DNA of 64,000 bases from Methanococcoides sp. (GTDB lineage: Archaea > Halobacteriota > Methanosarcinia > Methanosarcinales > Methanosarcinaceae). Positions 18,675 to 27,705 of this stretch are shown piece after piece. Numbering within the stretch: position 1 is the stretch's first letter; every line of letters begins with the position of its first letter. A program made the translations under genes and the position numbers. Below the pieces are notes generated by a model that had not been told where the DNA came from, searched no databases, and saw only the letters and a program-made list of their open reading frames with translations. The DNA is taken from NCBI GenBank assembly GCA_021108185.1, contig JAIORJ010000133.1:33118-97117 (forward strand). Direction: 5' to 3'.

Positions 18675-18881
18675 ATGAGTTGCATCTTTTGTGGAAAAAC
18701 ATGCTTGGAAGCAGGTGTTGAAGGAGACTATGGCGACGACATGCCCGAAGGCAGAATAATAGGTCGCAGCCATGTTTGCATGGATTGTATCATAGAACTA
18801 AAAGAGGTCCTGGGATTAGAGGATATTGAAAAAAAGGTTGCTGAAACTGAATATGAGATGTTCGAAGAAAGTGAAGATTAA
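18675..18881 (+). CDS. Small cysteine-rich acidic protein of unknown function
   Basis: The product is 68 residues from the ATG at 18675, chosen because AGGAGTGG lies upstream. An earlier in-frame ATG at 18639 lacks a ribosome site. CIFC near the N-terminus and CMDC near residue 36 could bind one metal ion. The C-terminal third is an acidic helix. I do not recognise the family. It stands opposite the Toprim gene across a shared promoter region and converges with acylphosphatase. Confidence 0.65.
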   Translation: MSCIFCGKTCLEAGVEGDYGDDMPEGRIIGRSHVCMDCIIELKEVLGLEDIEKKVAETEYEMFEESED

Positions 18882-18942
18882 ATTTTGAACATATCGTTTT
18901 AAAAATAAATATCCCAGACAATGGTGACCACAGGTCAACCGA

Positions 18943-19233
18943 TCATCTTTTGATAAGAAAGTCCGTGAAAGTATCAGAGAGAGCCATCCAGCTAACTTCA
19001 ATACTTTCAACATTTGATAGCTCAGGGCCAATATGTAAATGGTCCAGCAGTTCTAAAATGTCGGACCTTTTCCCCTGAGCAACCACTTTGACACGACCGT
19101 CCGGGAGATTTTGGGCATACCCCATCAGACCTAAACTGGCAGCGGTCTTCTGAGTGAATCCCCTGAAATACACTCCCTGTACCCTGCCAGAGACATATAT
19201 CTCCGCACAGGACACATCATCTGTCGTATTCAT
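18943..19233 (-). CDS. acyP: Acylphosphatase
   Basis: Acylphosphatase hydrolyses carboxyl-phosphate bonds. The 96-residue product has the family signature VSGRVQGVYFRGFTQKTA, with the phosphate-binding loop and catalytic Arg. The second signature is GYAQNLPDGRVKVVAQG, including the catalytic Asn. The length is normal. It is just downstream of thrS on the same strand (21 bases), so it may be read from the thrS transcript. No link between the two functions is known to me. Confidence 0.93.
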   Translation of the reverse strand: MNTTDDVSCAEIYVSGRVQGVYFRGFTQKTAASLGLMGYAQNLPDGRVKVVAQGKRSDILELLDHLHIGPELSNVESIEVSWMALSDTFTDFLIKR

Positions 19234-19254
19234 GAATTCAACACCGACAGACCA

Positions 19255-21162
19255 TTAAATGAACTTTGGCCTCATGGAAAGCAGTTTTGCAAGAGGGAGA
19301 CTGCGATATGGCATATCACCGATCTCATTGAATACGCGTTCACTCAACTCTTCAGCAGTCATTTCCACTTTCATCGGCTTCTTTGGCTCAGATTCTGCAC
19401 GAATTGTCACAGTGACCTTGCCGCTCTCGACCTCACTATCACCGATCACTGCCACATAAGGTATCCACTCACGACCTGCATCACGTATCTTCTTACCAAC
19501 GGTCTCTTCCCGGTCATCAATATCTGCACGGCACAAGAGAGAATCAGCAACCTCTTGAGCGAAATCCATATGCCGTTCAGCAATTGGAATAACACGCACC
19601 TGAGTAGGTGAAAGCCAGACAGGAAGATTTGGAACCTTGCCATCTTCTGCATCCATTGCCGCCTTTTCAAGAAGAGCATAGATACACCTTTCTATGGCAC
19701 CGCTTGGTGAACAATGCAATACAGTAGGACGTTTTATCTCGCCATTGGCATCAACGTAATTGATATCATAACGCTCTGCATTCTCCACGTCTATCTGCAC
19801 AGTGGAAAGTGCACTCGCTTTTGCTGTCGCATCAACGAAATTGAACTCGAACTTGAGTACGAAATAGAAGAAACGAGTATCCCACATCTCCACAAGGACG
19901 GGCTTATCGACCTTCTTTGCAAGCTCGGTTATGAACTCCCTGTTATCGTCATAGAACTCACGAGTAAAGCGAATAGCAACCTCAAAGTCACTCACATCGA
20001 TACCGATCTTACGAAGGAGATCAATACACATGCTATATTGTTCGCCGAACTGGGAGATAGCAGCTTCCATGTCAGGACAGAGAGTATGCATATCAGGCAT
20101 TGTGAACGCACGGAGTCTGCGAAGCCCTACAAGCTCACCACGCTGTTCCTTCCTGAAGCTGTACCTCGTCATCTCGATCATCTTAAGAGGGAGATTCTTG
20201 TAAGAGATCGTCATGTCATGGTTCATGAGGAACTGCCCGAAACATGCAGCAAATCTCAGGAACATTTGACGTTTGTCAGACTCGATGGAGTACTGACGTG
20301 CCGGGAACCTGTCAAGGTACTTTTTCAAGGTAGGGTGATTCATATCATACATCAATGGGGTCTCAACTTCCATTGCCCCGATCTTTGATGACTCCTCAAG
20401 AACGAAGTTCTCGATAAGTGATTTCATCAGCCTGCCTTTTGGATAATAGCGCATGTTACCGGAATCAGACCCAGGTTCATAATCCGCGATCTCGAGGCGG
20501 CGCATGAGCTCAACGTGAGGAGGAGCTTTCTCGATGTTCCTGTTCTTGGACATCTCATAGTTCACGAACTTCTGAAGATTATCGTGCCCGGTAAGATCAA
20601 AGGTTTCCGCATCGTGAAGCTCACCATCTGGCGTCAGAATACGCCAGTAGGACTTTGCAGAATCCTCTGCTTTAAGAGCTTCAGAAACAACCTCTTTCTT
20701 TTCAGCATCTATAGAGACAACCTTCCCGCAAGGTTCAGCACCTTCCGGCCTGATAGTACGTGAAAGTTCAGAAAGCGGATGTCCTTTACAACTGATACTG
20801 AATGCCTTGTACCAGCCAAATGGAGCCCTCATGACATTGTACTTGCCCTCAAGTGCCTTTTCAATACTTTTTAGGACTGAAACAGCTACTTTCGGAGACG
20901 AAAGGTCGGAGCTTAAATGTGCATAAGGATAAAGCATTATGTTCTCTGCCTTGACCTGACCTGCAACATTCTCTATCTCAGAGACTGCACGATCTATTAT
21001 CTCCTGAGGGTTTGATTCATCGAAGCTCTCAACGGCCATGAATGCCGTAAGTGCGTCCTCAAGACGACCCTGCTTAAAGGACTCTTCGATATCTTCCGCT
21101 ACAGGAGTGCTCTTTTTTACTTCGTATTCGATATAATCGGAATGGATGAGTAATAATTGCAT
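19255..21162 (-). CDS. thrS: Threonyl-tRNA synthetase, archaeal type
   Basis: ThrRS charges tRNA-Thr. The 635-residue product has the archaeal N-terminal editing domain (about residues 1-145, related to D-aminoacyl-tRNA deacylase and starting [15 protein letters not shown]) in place of the bacterial TGS and editing domains. The class II core follows, with motif 2 [20 protein letters not shown] and zinc ligands Cys (FAACFGQF), His (PDMHTLC) and His ([12 protein letters not shown]). The C-terminal anticodon-binding domain starts near [23 protein letters not shown] before the ATG gives the ribosome site. Confidence 0.96.
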   Translation of the reverse strand: MQLLLIHSDYIEYEVKKSTPVAEDIEESFKQGRLEDALTAFMAVESFDESNPQEIIDRAVSEIENVAGQVKAENIMLYPYAHLSSDLSSPKVAVSVLKSIEKALEGKYNVMRAPFGWYKAFSISCKGHPLSELSRTIRPEGAEPCGKVVSIDAEKKEVVSEALKAEDSAKSYWRILTPDGELHDAETFDLTGHDNLQKFVNYEMSKNRNIEKAPPHVELMRRLEIADYEPGSDSGNMRYYPKGRLMKSLIENFVLEESSKIGAMEVETPLMYDMNHPTLKKYLDRFPARQYSIESDKRQMFLRFAACFGQFLMNHDMTISYKNLPLKMIEMTRYSFRKEQRGELVGLRRLRAFTMPDMHTLCPDMEAAISQFGEQYSMCIDLLRKIGIDVSDFEVAIRFTREFYDDNREFITELAKKVDKPVLVEMWDTRFFYFVLKFEFNFVDATAKASALSTVQIDVENAERYDINYVDANGEIKRPTVLHCSPSGAIERCIYALLEKAAMDAEDGKVPNLPVWLSPTQVRVIPIAERHMDFAQEVADSLLCRADIDDREETVGKKIRDAGREWIPYVAVIGDSEVESGKVTVTIRAESEPKKPMKVEMTAEELSERVFNEIGDMPYRSLPLAKLLSMRPKFI

Positions 21163-21463
21163 GATTTCACCGCTTGATGGTCCTGTGAATAGAACAACCT
21201 CTACAATTTCGAAGATAGATCAAGATCTGAGCATCTCCAGTAAAGATCGTAAATACAGGATGATTACTTGATGTCTTGCGACATGATATACATACATTCT
21301 TTAAATATCCTTTGTGATGAGAACGCAATGGAATTTAGAAGAAAAGGACCATTCGCCAATTAAAGATCATAAACCATCCTTTTGCATTGGACATGAATGA
21401 GAATAACAATGGAAAAACCCTATTTTACAACCTGAAAAGCAGACATAAGCAAGGTCATTCATA
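21163..21463. other. Intergenic region between thrS and the AI-2E-type permease
   Basis: This 301-base gap holds the upstream region of thrS on the minus strand. A TATA-like GATATTTAAAG near 21300-21312 implies a leader of about 110 bases. I found no convincing small gene or antiterminator-like structure. The distal part is the 3' flank of the permease gene. Confidence 0.45.
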
Positions 21464-22516
21464 TTAAGTCTCAGGCGGAATATACTCCAGATCTTCAACA
21501 TAAACACGGTAAGCTGATACCAAAGTACCAAGAAGTATGGGTGCTGCAAAGAAACCCGCGATACCGCCAACAAATGCACCGCCGATGAAGGCCAGCATTA
21601 TCAAGAAAGGATGAATGCGTGACTTGATGCTTGCAAGATAGGGACGCAGGAAAAATTCAGGCGGAGCATAAATAATTATCGATGATACAACAAAAAAGAT
21701 CAGCGCACTTTCAAATCCCAAACTGAAATAACGTATAATTGTAAGCACTACCAAGACCATATACCCTGCAAACATTGGTATGGCCGATGCTACGAATATG
21801 AGAGTCGCCAATGCAAGTATATGCGAAAGACCGAAGGCATAGAACACTATGACCGAAAGAGTGCTCACAGAGAGTGCCGCATAAGCATTTCCTATGAAAA
21901 CCCCACTAAGGATAACATCCATGTGATGGATATATCTTTTAACTAGATGCTGATTACGCCTTGGAATTATTCGAAGGACAGAACGATAAAGTCCATCCCC
22001 GTCCGCAAGAAGGAAATAACAAACTAAAATAGCAACTAACAGATTGATCATGAACATTGCAATACCGCGGGCATAGGATACAAAGACCAGATTCCCAAGA
22101 AGAGGCAGGATGGAGAGAGATGAATTCCATATTGTCTGCTGAATGTTCTCGTAATAAGCATCCGGAATATTGAGATTGCGAACAAAATCTAATAGAGACT
22201 CAATTACTGCACCCTGATTCTCAGTGATCCATATCAACTGATTGGCGATCTCGATTATGCCCATCCCGAGTATCATTACAATGGGAATCACAATGAACAT
22301 CGTAGCCACCAGAGCACCAAGATGGCGTTTCATTTTTATAAAATTGTAGATCGGGCGGGCAATATATGCGAATACAAGTCCTAGCATGATACCATCAGCA
22401 ATGGGTAGGAGAATGATGATGAATAGTGAAAAAAGTAGAACTAAAGCTACACTAAGGACCATCTTCCATTTGGAACTAATTTGAGGGAACAAATCTCCCG
22501 ATATATCTGTGACCAT
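21464..22516 (-). CDS. AI-2E/PerM family transporter
   Basis: This is a polytopic membrane protein of the AI-2E (UPF0118/PerM) family, about 350 residues. Members include proton- or sodium-coupled exporters, so the substrate cannot be named. Seven to eight hydrophobic segments are visible: a tight pair near residues 20-60, one after HLGALVATMFIVIPIV, one near LLVAILVCYFLLADGDG, and a C-terminal group around LIMLAFIGGAFVGGIAGFFAAPILLG, the most conserved part. I use the ATG at 22516; a GTG lies three codons upstream. It is flanked by TATA-like sequence and probably monocistronic. Confidence 0.85.
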   Translation of the reverse strand: MVTDISGDLFPQISSKWKMVLSVALVLLFSLFIIILLPIADGIMLGLVFAYIARPIYNFIKMKRHLGALVATMFIVIPIVMILGMGIIEIANQLIWITENQGAVIESLLDFVRNLNIPDAYYENIQQTIWNSSLSILPLLGNLVFVSYARGIAMFMINLLVAILVCYFLLADGDGLYRSVLRIIPRRNQHLVKRYIHHMDVILSGVFIGNAYAALSVSTLSVIVFYAFGLSHILALATLIFVASAIPMFAGYMVLVVLTIIRYFSLGFESALIFFVVSSIIIYAPPEFFLRPYLASIKSRIHPFLIMLAFIGGAFVGGIAGFFAAPILLGTLVSAYRVYVEDLEYIPPET

Positions 22517-22605
22517 TGGATACACGCTAAATATGAGTGAATAATATTAATCAGTATATAATATAATAGCTGCACTGTATTAAAAGTTCACTCAAAAAGA
22601 TATGT

Positions 22606-24609
22606 TCACTTCCTGCCATTCAACATGGCAGAAAGGATCTTGTCCGAATATTTCAGCACCACACATCCATCAGTGCATTTCCCACAGCGTATACACGAAT
22701 CATTTATGTATAACCTGCCTTTTTCCGAACCCAGTTCTATGGCATTTACAGGACAGACCTTCAAACATATCCCGCATTCAGTGCACTTACTTGCACGCAA
22801 AAGTTGCTTAGCGGTCGCTTCAAGGCAGGAATGCGCATCTTCTTTGGAATTCGCTGTGACCTTCAAACTGCCTGATGAAAAGAATTTCACAGTTCCGGAA
22901 TCCATTTTAAGGAGGACCATTCCGAGCTCTTCAGAAAAGACAGTTGAGCCCAGCATGTTCAGAATCGCAGAAGCTTCGCTGACAAGTACACCTTTGACAC
23001 TTGCCTCCACAGTAAAGCCACCTTCCCTGCATGGTGAAAAACCAGATGTCAACGTAATATCGAAATCGTCAATTACACTGGAAGGTTCGGTCTCAATACC
23101 AAGTTCGCTCGCAAGTTTTAGCATTTTAGGAGGAAGTTCCTTCCAGCGCCACATACCGTGCCGCACATATTCATCAGAAAGGCCTTTAGACTTTGCCCAT
23201 TTCAAAAGGAAACTGTTCCATCGATCATAGATAGAAGGATGGAGATCTTTCAGCCTTTCATACTCAGCAGAAAGTTCCGCAGGACAAAGGTAGCAGCCCA
23301 CCCGTTCATAACCAACATCATAGAGTGGATTATAATCGAGCTTTCTCCAATGGATATAAAGCCATACCTCAATGGCACGCCAATCACGAATAGGGAATAT
23401 GTTCAACTGGTTCGGAACAAAGGGGTTCTTTTCGCTGGCAGAGATATTTGACCTGGAAAATGATTCAAATTTACGCTTCCCATCAATGGTCAAACATACA
23501 CCCCCATCCTCGCTGCATTGATCAATGATAGCACCCGCAGGCCCAAGTTTACAAACCTTGCAGCACCACCGGAAATCCTTTGCAGGAGGACCAAAGCTCT
23601 CAAGATTCTCCCAAAAGGCATTTTCAGCTTTTGATTCAATAAGTTCGATACCCCTTTTTTCGCAATGAGAATGAACAAATTCTACGGTTTCAGGGAATTC
23701 GATACCGGTATTAAGGAAAAAGGCCCTTACATCCCTGCCTTTCAGGGCACTTAGGGTAAGGTCAAGAACAACAAGGCTATCTTTTCCACCACTGAATGAA
23801 ACATGCACAGGAAGTTTGCGGTGCTCCTTCTGGCTCGCAATTCCTTTGATAGTATTCATTGCGTTCTTACCAATTTTTCGCAGGTGAGGAAGATTAGCTG
23901 TAATGGCATCTTCGAGGGTTGCTACCCTGGAGCTTAACTTTAGGTCACTACTGGAGATCTTCCGAACCCTTAACACAGGACCATCTGCAGTTGCCATATT
24001 ATCGCCATCTACAAGTGATATCCCGACCCCTACGAGATTACCGGACACAACTATCACAGGGTCCCCTGTTTTTATGTCATTGGTAGAACTTTCGATCAAT
24101 TCAGAACTTACCTTTTTTCCGTTCAGATGCATTTTGGTCTTTTTCAGAGTAACGGTCCTGCTTTCGACCATACCATGAAGTACCTGTGCCCCTGCCTCTG
24201 ACATCTCGAAGCGGTGTTCCATCAGGGACATATCAAAAAGAAGAGTACCGATGTTCAGACCGTCCACTATGACCTGAGCGGTCTTGTCCTCCCCGGAGAT
24301 CTTGTTCAACAGGACCAGCCTTTCCCCCAGAGGATCACGGCCAAATTCAGAAAGCAAAAGCTTACCTAGAAGTTCACGTTCATACGGTGAACAGAATCTT
24401 ATGTCGCCAGGCCCGGATAGCTTAATTTCAAAGATCTCGCCTTCGCAGACGCCACACTTCTTATCGAGAAGGGGAACATTGCAATCTTTACACCAGTATA
24501 TATGAGATGGCTCGTTAGACACCGGATTCCTTGAATGCTTCTTTTTATCAACTACACCTTTTCTTGAAGGCATCTTGTGAATTCGGGCATCGCTCTTTTT
24601 CAAATGCAT
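22606..24609 (-). CDS. PAPS-reductase-like PP-loop protein fused to zinc ribbon, PUA and ferredoxin domains
   Basis: This large fusion is about 667 residues. In order: a zinc-ribbon-like CKDC/CGVC region near residue 40; a PUA-like region near residues 150-230 (KTGDPVIVV, GVGISLVDGD); the PP-loop HVSFSGGKDSLVVLDL near residue 275; RWCCKVCK; WRAIEVWLYI and the CYLCPAE cysteines; and at the C-terminus two [4Fe-4S] motifs, CTECGICLKVCP and CIRCGKCTDGC. Related proteins occur in methanogens that do not reduce sulfate, so true PAPS reduction is doubtful. The PUA domain hints at RNA sulfuration or modification, but that is inference. I use the ATG at 24609. Confidence 0.85.
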   Translation of the reverse strand: MHLKKSDARIHKMPSRKGVVDKKKHSRNPVSNEPSHIYWCKDCNVPLLDKKCGVCEGEIFEIKLSGPGDIRFCSPYERELLGKLLLSEFGRDPLGERLVLLNKISGEDKTAQVIVDGLNIGTLLFDMSLMEHRFEMSEAGAQVLHGMVESRTVTLKKTKMHLNGKKVSSELIESSTNDIKTGDPVIVVSGNLVGVGISLVDGDNMATADGPVLRVRKISSSDLKLSSRVATLEDAITANLPHLRKIGKNAMNTIKGIASQKEHRKLPVHVSFSGGKDSLVVLDLTLSALKGRDVRAFFLNTGIEFPETVEFVHSHCEKRGIELIESKAENAFWENLESFGPPAKDFRWCCKVCKLGPAGAIIDQCSEDGGVCLTIDGKRKFESFSRSNISASEKNPFVPNQLNIFPIRDWRAIEVWLYIHWRKLDYNPLYDVGYERVGCYLCPAELSAEYERLKDLHPSIYDRWNSFLLKWAKSKGLSDEYVRHGMWRWKELPPKMLKLASELGIETEPSSVIDDFDITLTSGFSPCREGGFTVEASVKGVLVSEASAILNMLGSTVFSEELGMVLLKMDSGTVKFFSSGSLKVTANSKEDAHSCLEATAKQLLRASKCTECGICLKVCPVNAIELGSEKGRLYINDSCIRCGKCTDGCVVLKYSDKILSAMLNGRK

Positions 24610-24667
24610 TGAATTCAAGAATAGAATAGGCAGGTATTAAATACTTCCATATGGTCAGAAGCAAAAT

Positions 24668-24702
24668 ATAAAAAAAATAGAGGGCAGATCAATATATCTG
24701 CC
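24668..24702 (-). terminator. Hairpin terminator after the NfnB-like gene
   Basis: Perfect 7-bp stem GGCAGAT/ATCTGCC with a six-base loop lies 13 bases after the stop codon. On the minus strand a run of eight T follows closely. Confidence 0.65.
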
Positions 24703-24714
24703 ATTCATCTAAAC

Positions 24715-26082
24715 TTATTTTGAAAGATATTTGTTGATGGTATCAGCAGCCAGCTTGCCTGCACCCATTGCGCTGATAACGGTTGCTGCACCGGTCACTG
24801 CGTCACCACCGGCACAAACGCCTTCGATAGAGGACATACCCGCCTCATCTACGACAATTGTACCCCATGGCGTAACCTCGAGACCTTTTGAACCATCGAA
24901 GATGATAGGGTTCGGTGAAGTGCCTATGGCCATTATAACAATATCAGCATCGACTATGTGCTCAGAGCCTTCTACGACCTCAGGCCGCCTGCGTCCTGAC
25001 TCATCAGGTTCGCCAAGTTCCATCCTGACACATTCGACGCCATTGACAGACATGTTCTCGCCTTCGATGATACGCACAGGATTGGTCAATAAGCGGAATA
25101 CGATACCTTCTTCCTTTGCATGCTCGATCTCCTCACGCCTTGCAGGAAGTTCCTCATCGCTGCGTCTGTACACAATGCTTACCTCATCTGCACCAAGTCT
25201 CAAGGCACTGCGTGCAGCATCCATTGCCACATTACCGCCACCTACAACAATAACGTTGCTGGCCCGCTTTATTGGAGTGTCGAAACTATTATTGTATGCC
25301 TTCATCAGGTTCACACGCGTAAGGAACTCATTGGCAGAATAGACACCATTGAGGTTCTCACCCTCTATCCCCATGAACTTTGGCAGACCTGCACCGGTTC
25401 CTAAGAAGACAGCATCGAATCTGTCAGTTAGCTGGTCAAGGGTCAGTATGCGACCGATAACGTAATCCATTTTGATATCAGCGCCGAGCTTACGGATATA
25501 ATCTACCTCTTCCTTTACAATGGCCTTTGGAAGCCTGAACTCAGGAATACCATAGATCAGTACACCGCCTGCCTCATGCAGAGCTTCGAATATGGTAACT
25601 GAATGACCGACTTTTGCAAGGTCGGAAGCTGCTGTAAGACCTGCAGGTCCTGAACCGACTATTGCCACGGTCTTACCGGTAGATGGTGCTACAACAGGGT
25701 CCTTTACACCAACTTCACGCTCACGGTCCGCACAGATCCTTTCAAGGCGACCAATGGCAATTGGCTCACTTTTATTTCCGAGGATACAAAGTTTCTCACA
25801 CTGCTCTTCCTGAGGGCATACACGGCCGCATACAGCAGGGAGAGTATTAGTGGCTTTTATGATAGTGATAGCTTCCTGGAAGTCGCCTTCCTTGATCTTT
25901 GAGATAAAGCCTGGAATATCAATGTTCACAGGACAGCCTTCCACACATTTAGGATTCTTACACTCAAGGCAGCGCTCTGCTTCAAGGATAGCCTGTTCTT
26001 CAGTGTATCCTAAAGCTACCTCATCAAAGTTAGTGATACGTCCTTCAGGAGCTTGCTGTGGCATTTTTGGTCTTATTGACAT
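24715..26082 (-). CDS. NfnB/SudA/GltA-like NADPH-dependent flavoprotein
   Basis: The 455-residue product matches the small-subunit family of glutamate synthase, also used in sulfide dehydrogenase and NADH-dependent ferredoxin:NADP oxidoreductase. The N-terminal cysteine blocks (CLECKNPKCVEGCP and CGRVCPQEEQCEKLC) bind [4Fe-4S] clusters. The FAD fold GSGPAGLTAASDLA and the NADP fold VVGGGNVAMDAARSA follow, with CAGGDAVTGAATVISAMG near the end. It overlaps the end of the partner gene by ten bases. With that partner and no large glutamate synthase subunit nearby, an Nfn- or Sud-type role is likelier than GltA. The ATG at 26082 has GGGGAT upstream. Confidence 0.9.
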   Translation of the reverse strand: MSIRPKMPQQAPEGRITNFDEVALGYTEEQAILEAERCLECKNPKCVEGCPVNIDIPGFISKIKEGDFQEAITIIKATNTLPAVCGRVCPQEEQCEKLCILGNKSEPIAIGRLERICADREREVGVKDPVVAPSTGKTVAIVGSGPAGLTAASDLAKVGHSVTIFEALHEAGGVLIYGIPEFRLPKAIVKEEVDYIRKLGADIKMDYVIGRILTLDQLTDRFDAVFLGTGAGLPKFMGIEGENLNGVYSANEFLTRVNLMKAYNNSFDTPIKRASNVIVVGGGNVAMDAARSALRLGADEVSIVYRRSDEELPARREEIEHAKEEGIVFRLLTNPVRIIEGENMSVNGVECVRMELGEPDESGRRRPEVVEGSEHIVDADIVIMAIGTSPNPIIFDGSKGLEVTPWGTIVVDEAGMSSIEGVCAGGDAVTGAATVISAMGAGKLAADTINKYLSK

Positions 26083-26924
26083 TTGCAATCATCCCCACAG
26101 CCTTTCTGCGACTTTGTGATAGCATCAGCCTCTTCTTTACGATAGAAGGACAGACGGCTCATCAACAGATTAAAATCCACATCCTTTGCATTGAACTCAG
26201 GGCCGTCCACACAAGCAAATTTAACCTCACCGCCAACATTGACACGGCAACCGCCGCACATGCCAGTACCATCGACCATTATTGGATTGAGGCTAACGAG
26301 TGTCTCAACATCATATGGTCCAGTAACATCTGCAACTGCACGCATCATGATAGGAGGACCGATAGCTACTATCCTGTCGATATGTTCCTCACCATCAAGA
26401 AGTTGCTTGACAAGGTCCGTTACAAAACCATGGTGGCCCTTTGAACCATCATCAGTGGCCACAAGAACCTCATCACTGGCAGCGATCATCTCAGCTTCAA
26501 GTATGAGCATGTCCTTATTGCGTGCCCCAATGATGGAAATAACCTTATTCCCAGCTGCACGATATTCTTTTGCCTGAGGATAGATAGGAGCGATACCAAC
26601 ACCGCCGCCAACAAGCACAACAGTACCGAGCTTTTCGATCTCGGACTCTTTGCCAAGAGGCCCTACAAAATCAAGAAGTTCCTCGCCGGCGCTCATCTTT
26701 GCGAGCTGTTTTGTCGTTTTTCCCATTTCCTGGAAGATAATGGTGACAGACCCTTCATCTGCGTTGTAGTCTGCAATTGTAAGAGGGATCCTCTCACCAG
26801 CTTCATCGATGCGAAGAATAATGAACTGCCCTGCCTTTGCAGCCGCAGCCACATCGGGAGCCTGGATGTTCATCAGGTGCACATCCGGCACCAACTGACG
26901 TTTCTCTATTATTTTGTATGCCAT
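26073..26924 (-). CDS. NfnA/SudB-like ferredoxin-NAD(P) reductase subunit
   Basis: The 283-residue product is a ferredoxin-NADP reductase-type subunit. An FAD-binding beta barrel (GQFIILRIDEAGERIPLTIAD) is followed by an NAD(P) domain with VLVGGGVGIAPIYPQAKE. The [2Fe-2S]-type cysteine group is CGGCRVNVGGEVKFACVDGPEF. An extra cysteine-rich tail, GCGDDCKCQ, ends the protein. It is the first gene of the pair with the GltA-like subunit. Such pairs either bifurcate electrons between ferredoxin, NADH and NADPH or reduce sulfur compounds. In a methanogen they would link ferredoxin or F420 pools to NADPH. The exact reaction is not determined by sequence. Confidence 0.9.
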   Translation of the reverse strand: MAYKIIEKRQLVPDVHLMNIQAPDVAAAAKAGQFIILRIDEAGERIPLTIADYNADEGSVTIIFQEMGKTTKQLAKMSAGEELLDFVGPLGKESEIEKLGTVVLVGGGVGIAPIYPQAKEYRAAGNKVISIIGARNKDMLILEAEMIAASDEVLVATDDGSKGHHGFVTDLVKQLLDGEEHIDRIVAIGPPIMMRAVADVTGPYDVETLVSLNPIMVDGTGMCGGCRVNVGGEVKFACVDGPEFNAKDVDFNLLMSRLSFYRKEEADAITKSQKGCGDDCKCQ

Positions 26925-27101
26925 GTGATCACTTTCATGCTACAGTCGGAAGTAAGTGTACTTTATAATATTATAATAACGTTTCTCGGAAATGGCTCAT
27001 ATTATATAAAGGGTTACCATCGCCCAGAAAAAAAAACCAGTAGCCAGTTCTCAAATCTTGAAAGAAAAAAACAATGAGCTTAATGATAACTCAAAATTTA
27101 C

Positions 27102-27139
27102 AAAAAAAAGATGGGGTTACCGGCATTTTCAGCCGGTAA
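27102..27139 (-). terminator. Hairpin terminator after tRNA-Asp
   Basis: Perfect 8-bp stem TTACCGGC/GCCGGTAA with a seven-base loop. On the minus strand it lies eight bases after the tRNA and is followed by CTTTTTTTG. Confidence 0.75.
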
Positions 27140-27146
27140 AATTGTA

Positions 27147-27219
27147 CGCCCGAACCGGGATTCGAACCCGAGTCGGAGCCTCGACAGGGCTCCATGATAG
27201 GCCTCTACACTATTCGGAC
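27147..27219 (-). tRNA. tRNA-Asp (GTC)
   Basis: Read on the minus strand it folds as a cloverleaf. The acceptor is GTCCGAA/TTCGGGC with a T-G pair, and the anticodon stem GAGCC/GGCTC holds loop CTGTCGA, anticodon GTC. The T loop is TTCGAAT. The discriminator is G, as in archaeal tRNA-Asp. CCA is not encoded and there is no intron. Confidence 0.93.
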
Positions 27220-27263
27220 ATTGCGTTTGTTTGCTGTGTGAGCACACCCTTAATGTGCTGCCA

Positions 27264-27275
27264 GGTATATAAACC
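27264..27275 (-). promoter_or_regulatory. TATA box of tRNA-Asp
   Basis: The minus strand reads GGTTTATATACC between the two tRNA genes, about 45 bases before the tRNA-Asp 5' end. It is a near-consensus archaeal TATA element with flanking purines, so tRNA-Asp probably has its own start. Confidence 0.6.
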
Positions 27276-27298
27276 TTTTGCGAGTTTAGGATGTTAAG

Positions 27299-27407
27299 TC
27301 CCGCCTCCCAGACTCGAACCGGGGACATCGCGGTGCCTGCGCGTTATGTGCGACAAGTCGCATATTCCATACTACAGCCGCGCACTCTACCACTGAGTTA
27401 AGGCGGG
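27299..27407 (-). tRNA. tRNA-Tyr (GTA) with a 37-base intron
   Basis: The minus strand gives acceptor CCCGCCT/AGGCGGG, D arm ACTC/GAGT and anticodon stem CGCGG/CCGCG. The anticodon loop is interrupted after position 37 (CTGTAG, then the intron, then A). Removing 37 bases leaves a 72-base tRNA with anticodon GTA and discriminator A. The intron site is the canonical 37/38 position used by archaeal splicing endonuclease. I infer the splice points from loop restoration. Confidence 0.9.
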
Positions 27408-27499
27408 TCATACTGAAATCAGCATCATCCCATCCCACTAGTGTGAGATACATCCCCTTCATTGCCACAATGCTATTTAATCTTTTCGCCGCATTGCCC

Positions 27500-27604
27500 A
27501 TGAAAGCGACAAATGTGAACATAATGACGATCAAAATGAACAAAGGACAGATGGAATTGCAGATTACGGATGAAGTTGTGAAGGAAGAACAGAGAGAATC
27601 GTAG
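27500..27604 (+). CDS. Possible 34-aa small protein between tRNA-Tyr and mat
   Basis: A short frame from an ATG gives a charged 34-residue peptide (MKATNVNIM...EEQRES). Its codon choice is plausible for the genome and a TATTTAATC element lies about 30 bases upstream. There is no ribosome site, although a start so close to the TATA box could be leaderless. No family is recognised and chance is quite possible. The rest of the roughly 300-base gap from 27408 to 27705 shows only the likely tRNA-Tyr promoter on the minus strand. Confidence 0.25.
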   Translation: MKATNVNIMTIKMNKGQMELQITDEVVKEEQRES

Positions 27605-27705
27605 AAAAATAACAGAAAAGACGGAACAAAAGAAAAAAATGGGGCAGCTTGTATCGAAGATCGATCTTGCTGACGCCCGTATTATCCAATATACAGATAT
27701 CGGAA

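Noticed and set aside
27564..27705. C-terminal extension of SAM synthetase as a new domain
   Set aside because: The extra residues exist only because the frame is shifted; the true family C-terminus is present in the other frame and ends at 27706.
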